Below, in pieces: positions 1 to 13,728 of a stretch of 64,000 nucleotides of DNA. The notes beneath the pieces are model-generated. The model saw only the letters and a list, made by a program, of their open reading frames with translations, searched no databases and had not been told where the DNA came from. Within the stretch, counting starts at the first letter, position 1; the number at the start of each line of letters is the position of its first letter. The stretch covers positions 141,133,917 to 141,197,916 of the forward strand of contig NC_088171.1 of NCBI RefSeq assembly GCF_028769735.1, read 5' to 3'. Source of the DNA: Zonotrichia leucophrys gambelii. Its lineage: Eukaryota; Chordata; Aves; Passeriformes; Passerellidae. Made by a program: the position numbers and the translations under genes.

Positions 1-1374
1 GTGGTGGAGTTCCCAGCATCACACCACCATGAAAATATGCCAGAAGTATCTCTCAGAAGTAAAAGCATTCCATTCTGGAAAAGCACTTGAGAGACAGTTC
101 ATTAGCTCTTTATTTTCATGATCCTAATTGAAATTTCCCACTACTTTATTTATTATACTCTGCTGTCATCTGAAATTGTAAGCAAATTTTCTGAGTTGTC
201 CATACTAGGAACTGTCACCTATTGGTAGGAGTTCTCTGGGAAGGGTCCTTCCTCCATCTACCATGTGTGTGTACAGATGAAGTTTATTCAGATCTTCAGG
301 ATATCTGCAATAAGTCATCTCCTCCTAATACAGAATATCACCTGAGGCCAGTTCTTACTTATTATTTCTATTTCAGAGCACCTCAAGACACACATTGGTT
401 GATGAAACAACACAAAGAAAAGCTGGAGGCTGTGCCAAATAGTTCATAACCATGGAGGAAAACTTGGCAGAGGAGCAGAGAAAGGAAGGGAGGAATTAAT
501 GCTAAAACATGTGTCTGAGTGGTTTTGATGTGTTTGTTTCATGTTAGCTTTCTTAGATGTTGTCAGCTGTTGCTAAGTTTTGTACACCTAACAGCAAAGA
601 TGGTATTAATGGTATTAATGAAAATAGACCCAGTATGGGAAGAGGGCATTTACTGAATTTAGAAGTCTATCCAGATCCCTTTCACTGTTAGATGTATTTT
701 ATTATAAAAAAATCTACCTTTTTGATTTGGAGTCACCCAACAAAACCAGTCCTTGGCTGAGATGGATGTTTGACTTGAGTTCTGACGTTCTCTTTTTCTT
801 CTTTTTAAACTAAAAAAACCTTAACTTTAAAAAAATGATACAGTATTTGCAGAATCAATAGAAAAGCTGACCCAGATAAAAGTGTGCAAAAATTGGTTTC
901 ATGCCCTAGAACTTTTCCTGCATGCTTTTTGATGGAATGTATCTGATCCTTCAAAAAGGAGGTAACATACAGTGATCTCAGTACCTTTGAAGAATTGTTC
1001 TGGAAGAATAACAAGGAGTACTGGAGAAAGGGGAGTGCACTTGTCTGGTTTTCTCCCCTTCATTAAATATATCATGAGACAGAAGAAATTTAATGTCGTG
1101 TTGCTGGTTATGTGGAAGGATAAGATACATTTTGTATTAAATCTGATTTTTGTCTGATTTTTAAAAGATGAAAGTGCATTTTTCCTGAACAGTCTTCACA
1201 GCAAGATGTGAATTGCACTTTACCTCCTTGGTTCATACCTGCTTCTGCTGGAATGAGTGGGAAAGTTGTATCCAAGTAGTAGCAGGGTTCTCTCTCAAAA
1301 ATGTGACTATATCCTCGATCCTGAGTGGGGTAGAAAGCTGTAAGAAATATCTGGTGTTCCAGATGCATTTCAGT
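1..1374. other. Non-coding stretch, probable ZHX2 upstream intron
   Basis: No open reading frame with recognisable protein similarity and no repeat family I can name. The stretch is AT-rich and CpG-poor. Its assignment to a ZHX2 intron is an inference from the gene's known long 5' introns and the coding exon at 43.5 kb. An intergenic position cannot be excluded without transcript data. Confidence 0.4.
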
Positions 1375-2200
1375 AGAATCACAGAAGGGTTTGGGTTGGA
1401 AAGGACATTAAAGATCGTCTCATTCCAGCTCCCCTGCCATGGGCAGGGTCAGCTCCCAGTAGAGCAGGGTGCTGGGAGCCCAGTGCAGTCTGACCTTGAA
1501 TGCTTCCCAGACAAGGCAACCACAGCTTTTCTGAGCAACCTGTGGCAGTGTCTCACCATCCTCACAGTAAAGAATTTCTTCGTAATATCTAACCTAAACC
1601 TATTCTCCTTCAATTTGAACCCATTATCCCTTGTCATGGCATTGCATGCCCTTGTAAATATTCTTGACCCATCTTTCCTGTAAGTTCTCTTCAGGTACTG
1701 GAAGGCTGCAATTAGGTCACCCTGAAGCCTTCTCTTCTCCACACTGAACAATCCCAATTCACTCATCCCTTCCTCATAAGGGAGGTGCTCCATCCTTCTA
1801 ATCATCTTTGTGACATCCTCTGAACTCACTCCAACAGGGTAATGTCCTTCCTGTGTTGAGGGCCCCAGAGCTGGACACAGCCCTGCAGGTGGGGTCTCAC
1901 CAGAGCAGAGCAGAGAGGCAGAATCCCTCCCCTCAAACTGCTGCCCATGAGGTTTTGATGCAACCCAGGGTGTTTGTCTTTCTGGGCTGCATTGCTGGGT
2001 CATGCCCAGCTCTCATCCACAGCACCCCCAGGTCGCAGCACGGCTGCTCTGGGTCTGGTCCTCCCCAGCCTGGATTGGTACCAGGAGTTGCCCTGACCCA
2101 TGTGCAGCATCTTCCACTTGGTCTGGTTAAACCTCATGAGTTTCCCATGGGCCCACTTCTCAAACTAAGGCAGATCCAAACCTTCATTTTATTCCAATGC
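1375..2200 (-). mobile_element. CR1 LINE fragment, 5'-truncated, minus orientation
   Basis: Read on the minus strand, this ends near 1375 with CTTCTGTGATTCT, the degenerate octamer end typical of avian CR1. The + strand shows the characteristic reverse-complement landmarks in order: the TTTGGGTTGGAAAGGACATT start, CCTGCCATGGGCAGGG, CACAGTAAAGAATTTCTTC, CCTTCTCTTCTCC, CCCAGAGCTGGACACAG, GTGGGGTCTCACCAGAGCAG and CTGGGTCATG. The minus strand keeps a reading frame open over 1449-2003. It resembles the C-terminal part of CR1 ORF2, with a stretch reading LGLFSVEKRRLQGDLIAAF. The left boundary is sharp. The right boundary fades out between about 2175 and 2235. No target-site duplication is expected or seen. 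Substitutions throughout indicate an old, inactive copy. Confidence 0.9.
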
Positions 2201-3874
2201 AGCACAGATCTGGAGGAATCACACATTCAGTGAACCTCTGTTGCTTTGGTTTCCAGAAACATCCCAGGCTGTTCAGGGCTGTGTACCCAGACACATAACA
2301 AATTAATGTTCAATACAGTCATCAGAGCGGTGAAGGTGATAAATTGATAGGATAAATTTGTGGGGCATCAAGACTGACAGGCTGTAGGAGACTTTCATTC
2401 CATCCCTTTGTATTCTTGGCCTTCAAAGTTAAAGTCTAGCTGGAGGGGAAGGATGGGCCCAGAGTTACTGATTCTTAACAGAATAAACAGACACATTGCC
2501 CAGGCTGTGTTGCCTATCCCCAGGATAGGGAGAAAAGGCCACAAAAGCAGCTGCTTTGTGGGGATTTCCACAATCCTTCCCAGTCCTTGGGATCAATCAC
2601 TCTTTTTTAATGTGTCAGTGTATGCAGACTTTCCCCTTGTGGCTCCGTTTACTGGAGCATGGGAATACTGAAGAGACAGGGCTGAGGCTGAGCAGCTGGG
2701 AGAAGTGCAGTGGGCAAGAACACGCCCTGGGAGGTGCTCCCATCAAACAGGACCTCCAGGAGTTTGCAGTGAGAAGAGCAGCTGAAGCTCAGGACCTATC
2801 AGGAACCTGTATTCCTAGAAGGAGTATAAGGGACCCTGGGCAACCTTTCCTGTGGTCTGTTTGTGGCTCTGTGATTACTTGTAGCTGACCCAGGTACCTC
2901 TCGCTGAACTTTACAGGTAGAGGGACATGGATGCTCTTACTGAAAACAAGGGACTCAATAGCCCCTAACAGTGCTGGTCTTCATGAGCAAATGAAGCACA
3001 AACACAATTATTTGAGAGGAGCAAAGTGATCTATTGCTTTATGTTTATATCCTGTGCTCATTTAATTTCTTGCACCACTTTTGCACCAATGGCTGCTATG
3101 TTTGGCAGGAATTTGCAAATACATCGGTGCTTTACAGCCAAAAGTAGGAATGGTGTAAACAGCTGGAAAAGGGAAACCCCTTCCTCTTGTATTTATTTTT
3201 ATGGCAACAAAATCTAGTCACTGTCTGGTCTTGATCAGTCTTGGTTCTTTCCCTTTTTTTTCTTTTCAGCTGGAGGGTTCAGGGAAACAAAAGAGGGAAT
3301 GAATAATAAAGAGCAAGGGAAAAGAGTGATTGCTGCTGGGCTCTGTCATGTGGTGAGGAAATCAGGCTGAAACTGGAGAGACCAGGCCAGACCTGACAGT
3401 CATACTGGGAGGCCTTGAATTGTGTCACTCTGACAGTGGATCTGAGCAGTGACAATAGCTGGTGAAGTTTCTGGCTGCAGTCTAGCATTATCCATATGTG
3501 AAGTTGTGCTGATGGGTTGCTGCTCACAACACTTTCCCCACCTGCCTGCTCTTCCAGGCAGCCTCAAATGATGACCCCTGTCCTTCCCAAGTTGACACAT
3601 GCATTTAGACCATGGGGACTGATGTGGGGTAGCATGTTTTTCTGTTGTATTTGCTTCAGTTCTCTCTTTCAGAGAGAGCTTCAGAGCAGGTTTTTCCTGC
3701 TCTGAACACTGCTGTTGTTATGAGCTTGGATATTTGGTGGGTAGTGGAAGGAATGTGTGATTTTTGGCTCTGTCCCCAGTGTACAACTTACACCATGTAT
3801 CTCCATCAAATGGAAATATCTCCATGTGTGGCACCTGGGTGGATCTGAACACAGGGACTGCAACATTGCAGGCA
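2201..3874. other. Non-coding stretch between two CR1 fragments
   Basis: Only short frames without recognisable domains occur on either strand. I see no promoter-like CpG cluster and no tandem repeat of note. The first few dozen bases may be a further-decayed part of the CR1 to the left. Confidence 0.4.
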
Positions 3875-4530
3875 TGGGGAAGAGTAGCTGGAAGGTCGCC
3901 CAGAGGAAAAGGACCTGGAGGTGCTGATAGACAGTGGCTGAACATGAGCCAGTGTGTGCCCAGGTGGCCAAAAAGGCCAATGGCATCCTGGCCTGGATCA
4001 GAAACAGTGTGGCCAGCAGGAGCAGGGCAGGGATTGTCCCCTGTACTCAGCACTGGTGAGGCCACACCTTGAGTGCTGTGTCCAGTTCTGTGCCCCTCAG
4101 TTTGACAGACAGTGAGGTGCTGGAGATTGTCCAGAGAAGGGCAATGGAGCTGGGGAAGGGTCTGGAGCACACGTCAGATGAGGAGCAGCTGAGGGAGCTG
4201 GGGGTGTTTAGCCTGGAGAAAAGGAGGCTCAGGGGGACCTTACACTCCCTACAGCTCCTTGAAAGGAGGCTGCAGCCAGGTGGGGTTGGTCTCTTCTCCC
4301 AGGGAACAGTGACAGGATGAGAGGAAGTAGCCTCAGGTTGCACCAGGGGAGATTTGGATTGGATGTCAGCAGTTTTTCACAGAAGGGGTGGTCAGGCACT
4401 GGAACAGGCTGTCCAGGGAAGTCACCATCCCTGGAGGTATTTAAAAGACATGCAGATGTGGTACTTAGGGAAGTGGATTAGTGGTTGACTTGGTATAAAG
4501 GTTCTTTCCAACATAAATTATTCTGTGACT
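3875..4530 (+). mobile_element. CR1 LINE fragment, 5'-truncated, plus orientation
   Basis: This is the 3' part of a CR1 element in sense orientation. It runs from a CTGGAAGGTCGCCCAGAGG-like segment through AAAAGGACCTGGAGGTGCTG, ATGAGCCAGTGTGTGCCCAG, CAATGGCATCCTGGCCTGGAT and GGTGAGGCCACACCTTGAG. It terminates at ATTATTCTGTGACT, the CR1 3' octamer end. The reading frame at 4069-4317 resembles the C-terminal end of the CR1 ORF2 polymerase protein ([18 protein letters not shown]). It is cut by a TGA at 4318-4320, where CR1 relatives usually have CGA arginine, consistent with CpG decay. Frame is then lost. The copy is inactive. Confidence 0.9.
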
Positions 4531-5336
4531 GTATAAGGGGACATCCCATAGTGTTGAAAATTAATTAGCAGGCTAATAGCCCACAGCTTGGTTGTTTAAA
4601 AATAAAAAGTTATTGCTGTACATATGTTGGGCAGAAAAAGAGTCCCAATAACAGTGCAGCAACCACTGTGTTGGAAAACAGTTCTCAGTCATGGCCCTGG
4701 CAGAGGAGGGATCTGAGAGTGTTTTCCAACACCTTCATTACTGTGGACATGCAGGTAACTAAGCAGAGGGTGACAGTCTGAAATGAAATGCAAGGGTTAA
4801 GAGGAATAATGTGAAATAGTTTAACCTCACTGAAAGCCAAATACAGTAATAATGAACTTTTTCATAGCCAGAACCCTACAGGACATCACTTTCTCTCTCT
4901 GGCTGAATTTTCTTATGCAATCAAACATTCTTCTCCTTGCTCTAAACCTCTTGCTGCCAATTTAAAATAGTATGAGACTGAGATTTCTCACCCTTCAAGA
5001 AAACACTTTGATTTGTTGAAGGAAGTTAGGAACAGTTAAGGAGATAGGAAAGAAAGCCTTTCTTTCTACCTTTCTCTGTGCTGACATGTGCAACTGGGGG
5101 ATGTGTTGAAAAGCAAATATAATCTGCTTTGAGCAGTGCTGTCCCATTCTCTTTCATTCTGGTTCAGGGCTCTGGTTCTCCCTGAACCAGACTTAGCATT
5201 GGACAGGGAGGGGCAGAAAGGCTGTGGGAGCTCAGGGGGGAAGTGGGTGGTCACCTCCCCGTGCTGGGCTGTGGGGTTAATGTTGTTGTTCATGTGCAAA
5301 TTTTTCAGGGTGCTGAGATGAGAAGTGGCAGGATCA

Positions 5337-5361
5337 CTGTCTGTCTGTCTGTCTGTCTGTC
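5337..5361. repeat. (CTGT)n microsatellite
   Basis: Six uninterrupted CTGT units run from 5337 to 5360. It is a simple tandem repeat and likely length-polymorphic. Confidence 0.85.
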
Positions 5362-8242
5362 CATTCAGTGCCAGGGAAGCCAGGCCAGGACCCTTGCAAG
5401 CCCCTGTCTCACCCTGTAGCCAAGGCCAGCTGCAGCTGGTGCCAGCAGCCACAGCACTTCTCACCAGCTTCAGCAGAAGTGGGGATGGGCAGAGCCTGAC
5501 CCTGAGCAGTCCCTGGGGTGGCAGCCAGGCAAAGGTGGCCTCCACGGCTGCCCAGGCTGCCTGGCTCGGCCATCTGCTTCTCCCTAGAGGAATGTGAGAT
5601 CAGTTTCAAGCTGGCAGAGAAGAACATGTTTTCTGAAATCTACTAAATCTCTCAGAGGGGAGGAATAGTTTCTGGGACAGTGCTGCACAGTGGAAATGTG
5701 CCTAAAACGATGAAATTTTTCCTTTTTTTTTTTTTTTAAGACAGCTAATTTGGGTTTTGATCTTATTTACTCTTTATTTTGCTGTTGTTTTCTCTTTCCT
5801 TATTTTTATGCTTTGTAATATTTTCAAAAGCAGCTGGTAATATCAGAAGGCATTGCAAAGAGGGGTTTGGTGTATTCCTGTAGTTTATAGAAATTGTCCT
5901 GGAGGAAGCTAAGGCTGGAGAGCTGCAGCATGGTGCAGCCTTGGATTGACTGGCTGGGACAGCTTCTGCTCACAGATCCCTGAAAATTGTGCGGTGTGGA
6001 TAAGGACCTTGTGTGAGTGGTCATCACACTGATGAGGTGGGGAAGATGACTCTTGGGAGGAGCCTCCTGCTCTGTGTGTTCCAGGTCAGCAATGGTGGTT
6101 TTCCAGGGGAGCTCAGGGGCTGCCAGCAGCAGCTGGTGTGGGGTGGAAATACTCCCCTCTTCTTAAACTTTGTTCAAAAGGCTGGAGAAGGATAGCTGAG
6201 TGCCAAGGGGACAGGAACAAGACCTCTGGGGATGAAGTGCTGCTGTGGGAGATACTCTGTGGTCTGTCCAAGCATCACTGTCTGCACTGTGTGTGCGCTT
6301 ACTCAGAGACCTCAGAGCACTTTGGGTCTTTTTTAGTGGCTTTTTCACTGCATATTTAGGGTTTTGATGTAGACTTTCAGTTGTATTTTGTCTGTTGTAG
6401 GGATGGGGGCAGGGATGGGTTAATTTTAATAGCTTTAGGAAGAGGTTTTGAAGGCAAGGAGGCTCATGAGCATGTTAGTCCATGGTGCTGTGCTCTGCCA
6501 GGTTTGGTGAATGCTTAACAAGGACTGAACCAGCAGCCAGGAGCTGTTGGGGCTCTTGGGATCTGCTGGGATAACTGTGATTTTCAGTGTGTGAGAGAGA
6601 TGACTTTCAGGAACATTTGTATCTGCTAATCATGCTGTAATAACAGTCTGCAGTCGAGAGGCTGCAAACCCCCCATTTCCAGCACAGCTGTGCATGTTTA
6701 ATTCCATAGCAGCATTGCTAGGCTGCTGTTAGGAGTAATTCACATTGCTAAGGTGGTAATTTTGATCATGGTGTTTTTTAGGGAAATAGAGGTGTAAGCT
6801 ACACTGAAAAGTTAATAAATGCCTAGTGTGGTACAAACACCAGGGATGAGGAGCAGGGACATGGTGGGTGGCTGCCAGTGCCCCACCCTGCATCCTGGGA
6901 ATGCATCCTTGCTGTATTCCTGCCTGGCTGAGCCAGCAGCAAAGGAAAGCAGCATCCTGGGCACATTAGCTTAGTGAAGGAGGTTTTTCCTGACCTATTG
7001 CTTGTACCACCAGTTTGGGGCTTTGAGACAGTCAGGCCATTTGATGGATCAGCAGTGCTGTGGGGAGAACACCAGAGCTGGTGGAGCTGTGGGGAGTTGG
7101 TGCACCTGCTCCATGGGGATGCTTTGGGCTGACCCCAGGATTTAAACTGCATCTTCAGGAGGAGAAACTGAGAGGAGTGTGGGGTTTATTTCCCTTCATC
7201 TCAAGCTTTGGAAAGCAAGTGCTTTCAGGGCTTCCAATTCAGTTTCTCTCTGTAAAATATGCTTTTGCAAAATTGATAATTTCTGTAGGTTGAGAGTGTC
7301 TCAAAGGAACTTTTCTGTCAAGTATCTAAAAAGTACCATTATTTCTCTTCCCTGTCTAACAGCAGCTCAAGATTTGCCTTTTAGCTCTCTGAAGATATCT
7401 CGACAATCTCCTTTTTTTTGTAAAAAACTCCATGGTGAATAAAGCAAAATAATCCCATTTTCAGGTGGTTTGTGCTGTAGTGTTTGGGTTGCAGAAACCA
7501 TGTGGAGTGCTGCTGTTTATAAAGTATGTAAAAGCTGTTTTGTTTATTTTCTTTTGTTTTGCCATGAGGTGTTTTTTTGGAAAGAATCTAGAATGATGAA
7601 GCAGCTGGTGGCTGAGTCTCCTGCTCAGTGTGCAGAGAATGAAGATTGGCTGGGATAGCTGGAGTTACTCACTGCATGCTGTGGGCCACGTAAACACACA
7701 AACAGGCAATTCCTGTCAACCAGGAGTGTGTGGTAACTCAGAAAGCACCATTTACTGTTCTGTGCATGTACTCACCATGACAACACAGGGAGCCAGCAGA
7801 TACAGATCTCCCCAGCTCTTGTCCATTGCTCTGTGGGTGTTGGTGTGGCACAGCTCATGTAGGTGAAATGGTGATGGCTGTGTGAATGCCTCCTGTGCAG
7901 AGGGGAGGTCTGGTCTGAATCTGCCTGATCCCAGCATTGTGATGCATTCCAGGAAAGTGGTGTTTTCATGGCAAGGAAAGCTGCTTCTCCTGCCTTGTGC
8001 TGCCTCGGAGTAAGCACATCCCCAAGGGAGGCTGCTCAAGAGCTGCCCACAGCAGGGATGCTCAAGACAAGCAAACTCAGGCAAGAGTTTTCAATAGTAA
8101 TTACCTACCTGTTGAAAAAGTTGGTGTTTCTATATCAAACATGTTTGTGACTCCTTCATTTCACTGTTGCCTAACTCCAAGCATTCAAAAGCAGTAGCAG
8201 ATCTCCCAGAAGTGTGAAATACTTTGAAAGATCTGAAATATG

Positions 8243-8268
8243 TATGTGTGTATATATATACACACATA
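8243..8268. repeat. Perfectly palindromic TG/TA/CA microsatellite
   Basis: TATGTGTG, TATATATATA and CACACATA together form a 26-bp perfect self-complementary sequence. It is a compound simple repeat that could form a cruciform or a transcript hairpin. No function is implied. Confidence 0.8.
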
Positions 8269-11200
8269 TATTACCAACTTGTTTCTGGGCTGTTATATTC
8301 AACCCAAACCATATTCTCATAGCCACGAGGGGCAGAAACTTTTTTGTATACTTTCTGATGAGGAATGTGCAGGATGATTACAACAGCAAGGGATTAGATG
8401 GAATAACCCTGAAGATTTCTTTCTGCTTTATTTTTCCAAAAGTGAAGAAGATCCTTGGAGAAGCTTCACCAGCTGGGTCTTTAGGAGCAGTACCAAAAAT
8501 TGTGAGGGTCAATATACAGTCCCAACCAGCAACAGCACCATACACATACATATTTATTTTATTTAACATTCTAAGCAGAGGTTTGAGATCAAGGAAAGAC
8601 AGGACTGTGTTGGACTGTAGGTGTTTTCCTTGTTATTTAGAAGTGTTTTATTCATAGGTTTGGATTTAGTTCTGTTGGCAAGCTGTAGGGTCACTTTTGT
8701 GTGTTCGACCCAGCACTGAAAAAGCAGGATTTCAGATAGCAATTTTAGTAAAATATGACTGGACTAAACCCATTAAATACAGAAACAGCTTCATCCTAAG
8801 CCTACCATGTGAGAATGTAGAATTTGACCCAAAAGAGGGAGGAAGAGCAGCAGAAGGTGGCCTGCTGGGTCCCAAAGTGTTGGAGGTATAAATAGCACAA
8901 AATCTGCAGCTATCCCATGTGTTTTATTTCTCTTTTACAATTCAGTGAAACTAGCAGGTTTTGCCTTACTCTTAGATGGAGCAGAGCGGGAAGCAGTTTC
9001 CCTTTTATCTGTGAATAAACATGCAGCTTTTTCTAGCCTAAGCTCCTAAAATATGGTGATGGTTGTGTAATAGCTTCTGGCTCCCCAGCTCCTCCAGTAG
9101 CCAGTGTGCTCTTTCAGGAAATCAAAAGATCCAAAAAATACCAACCTAACCTGCTGGGAAGCAGCAAAAGACTCCAAGTGGTTTCTTTTGGGTTTGTCAG
9201 CCAAGCTTCCTCAGGCCAGATAACAGGAGGCTGGAGTTTCAAACCCAAATATTTCAGCTGAGCTGAAAGTGCAGCTTGTGCTCACAGTTCTACTGAGGCA
9301 ATCAATAAGCTGCTGCCTCTTTTCCTGGGGGGCTTGTGAGGTGGTTTTCTGTTTGTATTTCTTTTACTCAGAGCAGTCCCTTGGCTGTTTATTATCTCTT
9401 TAGCTATTCTTGCAGACCTGCAGGCACTGTGTTTCTTAGGTGTGTATACAAGGCACTGCCAAAGGGGAATATTTTTCTGTTCAGTTCTGCTCTTGCAGCT
9501 GCTGAAGCAAAACCTTCCTCTCCTGTTTTCTTAGGTGTAAAAAAAATAAAGTAAAAATGAGGAAAGCCTACTTTAGCTTTGGGAGACAGCAGGTAAGTCC
9601 CTTTAATGAGGAGAAGGACAATTTTGATGGCATTTTGTAGAAGTTCCCAATAGCCAGGGAGTTTGTTCTGGAGCATGGCAGCTGCAGCAGATGTTTTGTG
9701 GGTATTTCCAGTGCAAACCACAGTGGTGGCATCTCAGGATGTCAGTGTGAGCACTCTGCACTGTCTGCTTGGCCTAAGAAATGTGGATTTTTTTTTTCTC
9801 CTGACAGGATCCCAAGGTTCATTATGTTACTGTAGAAGGGCTGGAGAACCAAATCTTTCAAATTGCTTGTCAGTGGTGGTCAGTGGAAAAGGGAATTGCT
9901 GGAATTCCTGGTGCTGGTGAAAAAACTAAATCACCAGTTGTAAAGGTGAGGGGATGGCTGCTGTGCTCTTTTATTTTTCTTCATGACTTACATGATTTTT
10001 TCCACTTTTGTAGGTATCAGAAGTACTGTTCATCTTCAGAGAGAGTCCCAGGATGTAAGAAATCAAGTGCTGTGAGTGAGTAGCTTTTTCTTTCCATTTT
10101 CCTTTACATGAGAAATCCAAACTTGCCCAAACAGAAGGAGAATCTTCTAATTTTTTTTTCTTTTAAGGACATTTCAAGAAATGTTTACAGCAAGCAAATC
10201 CAGTCTGTTGGAACTAGTTGAGTGCCTTTGGCACCTCTTTGCAGCCCACAAAATAAAGTCAGCATTGTATTACCACATAGGCTGAATAATTATCTCACTA
10301 CAGATATAAACCACATGAATGCATTTAACTCAGAATATGGGTAGCAGAATGAACCATTAGCACCATCTGAAGCTTGTTTGTTCTTTTCAAGCTTTAGCAG
10401 CTATGGAAAGACAGAATCTTGCTGAAGAGTTGAGGCATTCCTTGGGAAGTGAGCTTGCATCATTTGCAATGGAAAAAGAGCCCAGATTGGCTGTTATGTT
10501 GTTTTTGTGTGTATGGACAGCACCGCAGCCTTGTCATCACAATAGGAAACGTATTTGTGTCTTCCCTGATGTGATAAAGTAGCTTTGAAGGAAATTCTAT
10601 ATCACAAGACACCTGCACACTTGCTTCAAAACACCTTAGCCAGGAGCTTCTGTATATATTTAAAAAAAACAAAAAAAAAAAACCTGAAAATGTATATTTG
10701 AAGAGCAGCTGCCCTACAGCCTTTCCCTGTGCATTGCTGGAGGGTGTGGGCTGGGATTTCCCAGCAGCTGTGGCTGCTCTGCAGCTCTCCAGGTGGGCCA
10801 GCCAGGGCTGGTCTAAAGGAACCTCAGGAAATCCTGGTTGGAGCCTTTGGCTGTGCCTGGCACAGTGTGGGCTCCTGGGACAGCTGCTCTGAGCTTTGAT
10901 AACAGGGCTGAAATTTGGATGCTGTTGTTCTGGGCTTCATTGCTTTCTGTAAGTAAATTTTATTAGCAGAGGGGTAGAATAAGGGGGTTTTTGAGGCTTT
11001 TATAATTAGCTCAACTCCTGTTTTTACCCTGTTCTATGATGATGGCAATCTGTGGTTACTTGGACATCAGCAGACTCTTGATTTTATTTTCATTTCAGTG
11101 GCTTAAGCCTGTTTTCTGTTACAACAACAAAAATCTATTTGGGCTAGAGCAGAATAAAACCCCAAATTCAGATCAATTTGAAAAAGAAAGGGCTGGTTTT

Positions 11201-13728
11201 GTTAAAGGAGAAAAACTGAGTCCATCCATGTTTGGTAAAGGTGTGGTGAAAATTCCCAAATAAACACCTATCAGGCATTCAGAAACTGGTAAGCAAAAAA
11301 AATTGAATCCTTCTTTCAGCCCTTTATGAAGGTTACTGGCAATGAGTGCAGGAACTGGAGAAAAAAGGGATGTGAAATGATGACAGTGTTTTGTATTGAT
11401 CTCCCTCAGGAAGGTTCATGGTTCATATTCTCCCTTTGAATCACAAATGTTTTCTTCTAACTCCTTGGTGTTTAGACTGCCACACAAAACCTGCTAATTG
11501 AGCTGTGGGGCTTATTTTTTGCGAGTCACTTACAAAGCATTGCACAGGGTGGGCTCTGGCCTCTGTCTTTTACAGCTGTGTTGGCTTCAGAGTGATGAAT
11601 AGATACCAACTTAAGTGAAAAAAAAATCAGAAGTGTGCATTGTATATATATATTCTCAAAGTATATCCACATCTTAGAAAAGCTCTTTGCTCATCTCAGA
11701 ACCAAAACTTTAGGTAGGCAGTGTTGAAATCTGGGAATCATTTTCTCAGTTCCTAATGAATCTACATCCCAATGCACCCCTGTGGTGGTTGGTTCCAGGG
11801 GTTGAGCATGGGGACCTGCTCCTCAGAGAAGGACTTGCTGGTCCCACATAGATGTTGTCTGTGTCATTAAATCAAAGTAAAACAGTAGTGCTGATACAGG
11901 CATGTAATCCACAGGTGCCTCTGATACATTATAACTGTGTTAAGAGGATGAGAGAGAAAGCCAAGAGTGGCCTCCTTGGAAGCTCTCCCGGCAGCTGGTG
12001 TAGGGTCTCAGATGGCTCTGAAGTTACTGCAGCAAGATCCAGTCACAGCTCAGCAGTGAAAGGAGACTGGAAGTTCCCACTTGCCTGTCTTCTCCCACTC
12101 TGGCTGCGTGACAGAACTGGGGAGCATGAGGTGGCTGCAGTGGGACAGTGCTGACTGAGAAACTTCCCTCCTGCTTAGAAGCTCAGGAAACCCAGAGCTA
12201 GAAGAACTTGGCTCCTCTATGTCTGCTCTCTCTGTCCTCTTGCAGTATTGCCCTGCAAAATCTTTCAGTTGTTCTATGAGGGAACTGATGGAGAGAAGGA
12301 AAAAGAGGCTTTCTTGTCATTTTCCTTTCTCTGTTTGGCTGCCAGCAGCTGGAGGTGGATCTTGCCAGTGGCTGCTCCCAGAGGTGCCTGTCCTCAGTGA
12401 GGGGTGGCACTGTGGGTGTCAACAGGGACTTGGGGTGGCTCTGACTGACATCCTTGCAGAGAGGCCTTGACCTAGAGCTGTGTTATGAGCTGTTAGGGAA
12501 GGTTTGGGAAGCTCCTGCCACTTCCAGTGGGCCTGGGGACAGTTATGAGCAGGCTGTGAGTGGTGGTTGCTTCACCCATGAGGTTTTAATTCGCCATCCC
12601 TTTGTAAGGCAGCATCTCTGTCCTGCTGTTTAAAAGCAATACCCACTTTATTACGGGCAGAATTCAGCTGATGGAGTTTGGTTCTCTGCAGAGATGGCAG
12701 TCATCCCTTGGTGGAGAGCCAAGCCCTGGGAGGATGCAGGGGAGGGTTCCTCCAGGCTGTGGGTGCTTGGGGGAAGCATCCTCAGGTGGTTGTGTGGCTG
12801 CTCTCCCTCCCCAGGATGCCCTGTGTCAGGACAGATTGGTGAGGTGGCTGCAGATCACAGGATGCCCAGGGCAGGCTGCAGAGTTGGACTACAAAGGCAC
12901 AGCAGGTTTGGTGGGGGAGCAGGAGGACAGAGAGTGTGTCCTTTGGGCAGTAGTAGCTTGGAGAAATTAACTCACTTAAGTTGAGACTTCTGGATGTATA
13001 ACTTCGAAAAAATACATACTTGTTGCAGTAAACTGTTCTCTTATCAGATGAGATTTAGATGAATTTGGGGTTATTTTTGTTTCTTGGAGCTTGAGCAGTG
13101 AATTTGGAAGTATTTTCTGCAGATAAAATGACAACAGTGTGTTAGAGGTGCCAGAATTGTGTACAGAAACTGCTTTGCCAAATGCAACAGTGGTGTTACC
13201 TCTTTGCTCTTACATGGGGCAAGAGATGGGGCTCTAGCTGTGGCAGCCCTGAAATTGTCACTTGTACTTGTCACCAGCAAAGCCACCTCTCCAAGCCGTG
13301 CCCTCCTCACAAAACCAGCGCTCATTCTCCAGTGCTTGATCAGGCAACTGTCTGGAAATTTTGGACAGACTGTTTTATTTTTTAAAAGGAAGGGAATACT
13401 GTTGTAACTGAAGGATAAAGATGTGGAGGAGAAGTTGGTTGGAGAGCAGGAGAAATTTAGTCAGGGGAGATGAGGCTTAGCCAAAAGCCTCCATTACAGC
13501 TCCAAGATGAGAAGGGGTGAGAGGATTTCATTCATGTAACTGCAAATCTGCAGTTCATATCACAGCCCAGGGCAGGTTTTCCCCAGAGCTGAGTGCTGCC
13601 TGGGCTTTGGTAAGGTTGGGATTGCTTCTCCCTGGCTCTCCAGCAGCCCCAATGTGGTGGTCCTTTGGGATCTTGCTCCATTCTTCTTATTTTTGATACT
13701 GACTCTTCCTTTTCTTTTCCGTTAAGTA

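Larger units (their letters stand above)
4531..13728. other. Long non-coding stretch, probable ZHX2 intron
   Basis: No gene was recognised over about 9.2 kb. All frames are short and lack family motifs. It holds a 6-unit CTGT microsatellite at 5337-5361, a palindromic AC/AT microsatellite at 8243-8268, and scattered A or T runs (5728-5741, 10662-10680). There is no dense CpG patch that would mark a vertebrate promoter. Confidence 0.4.
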
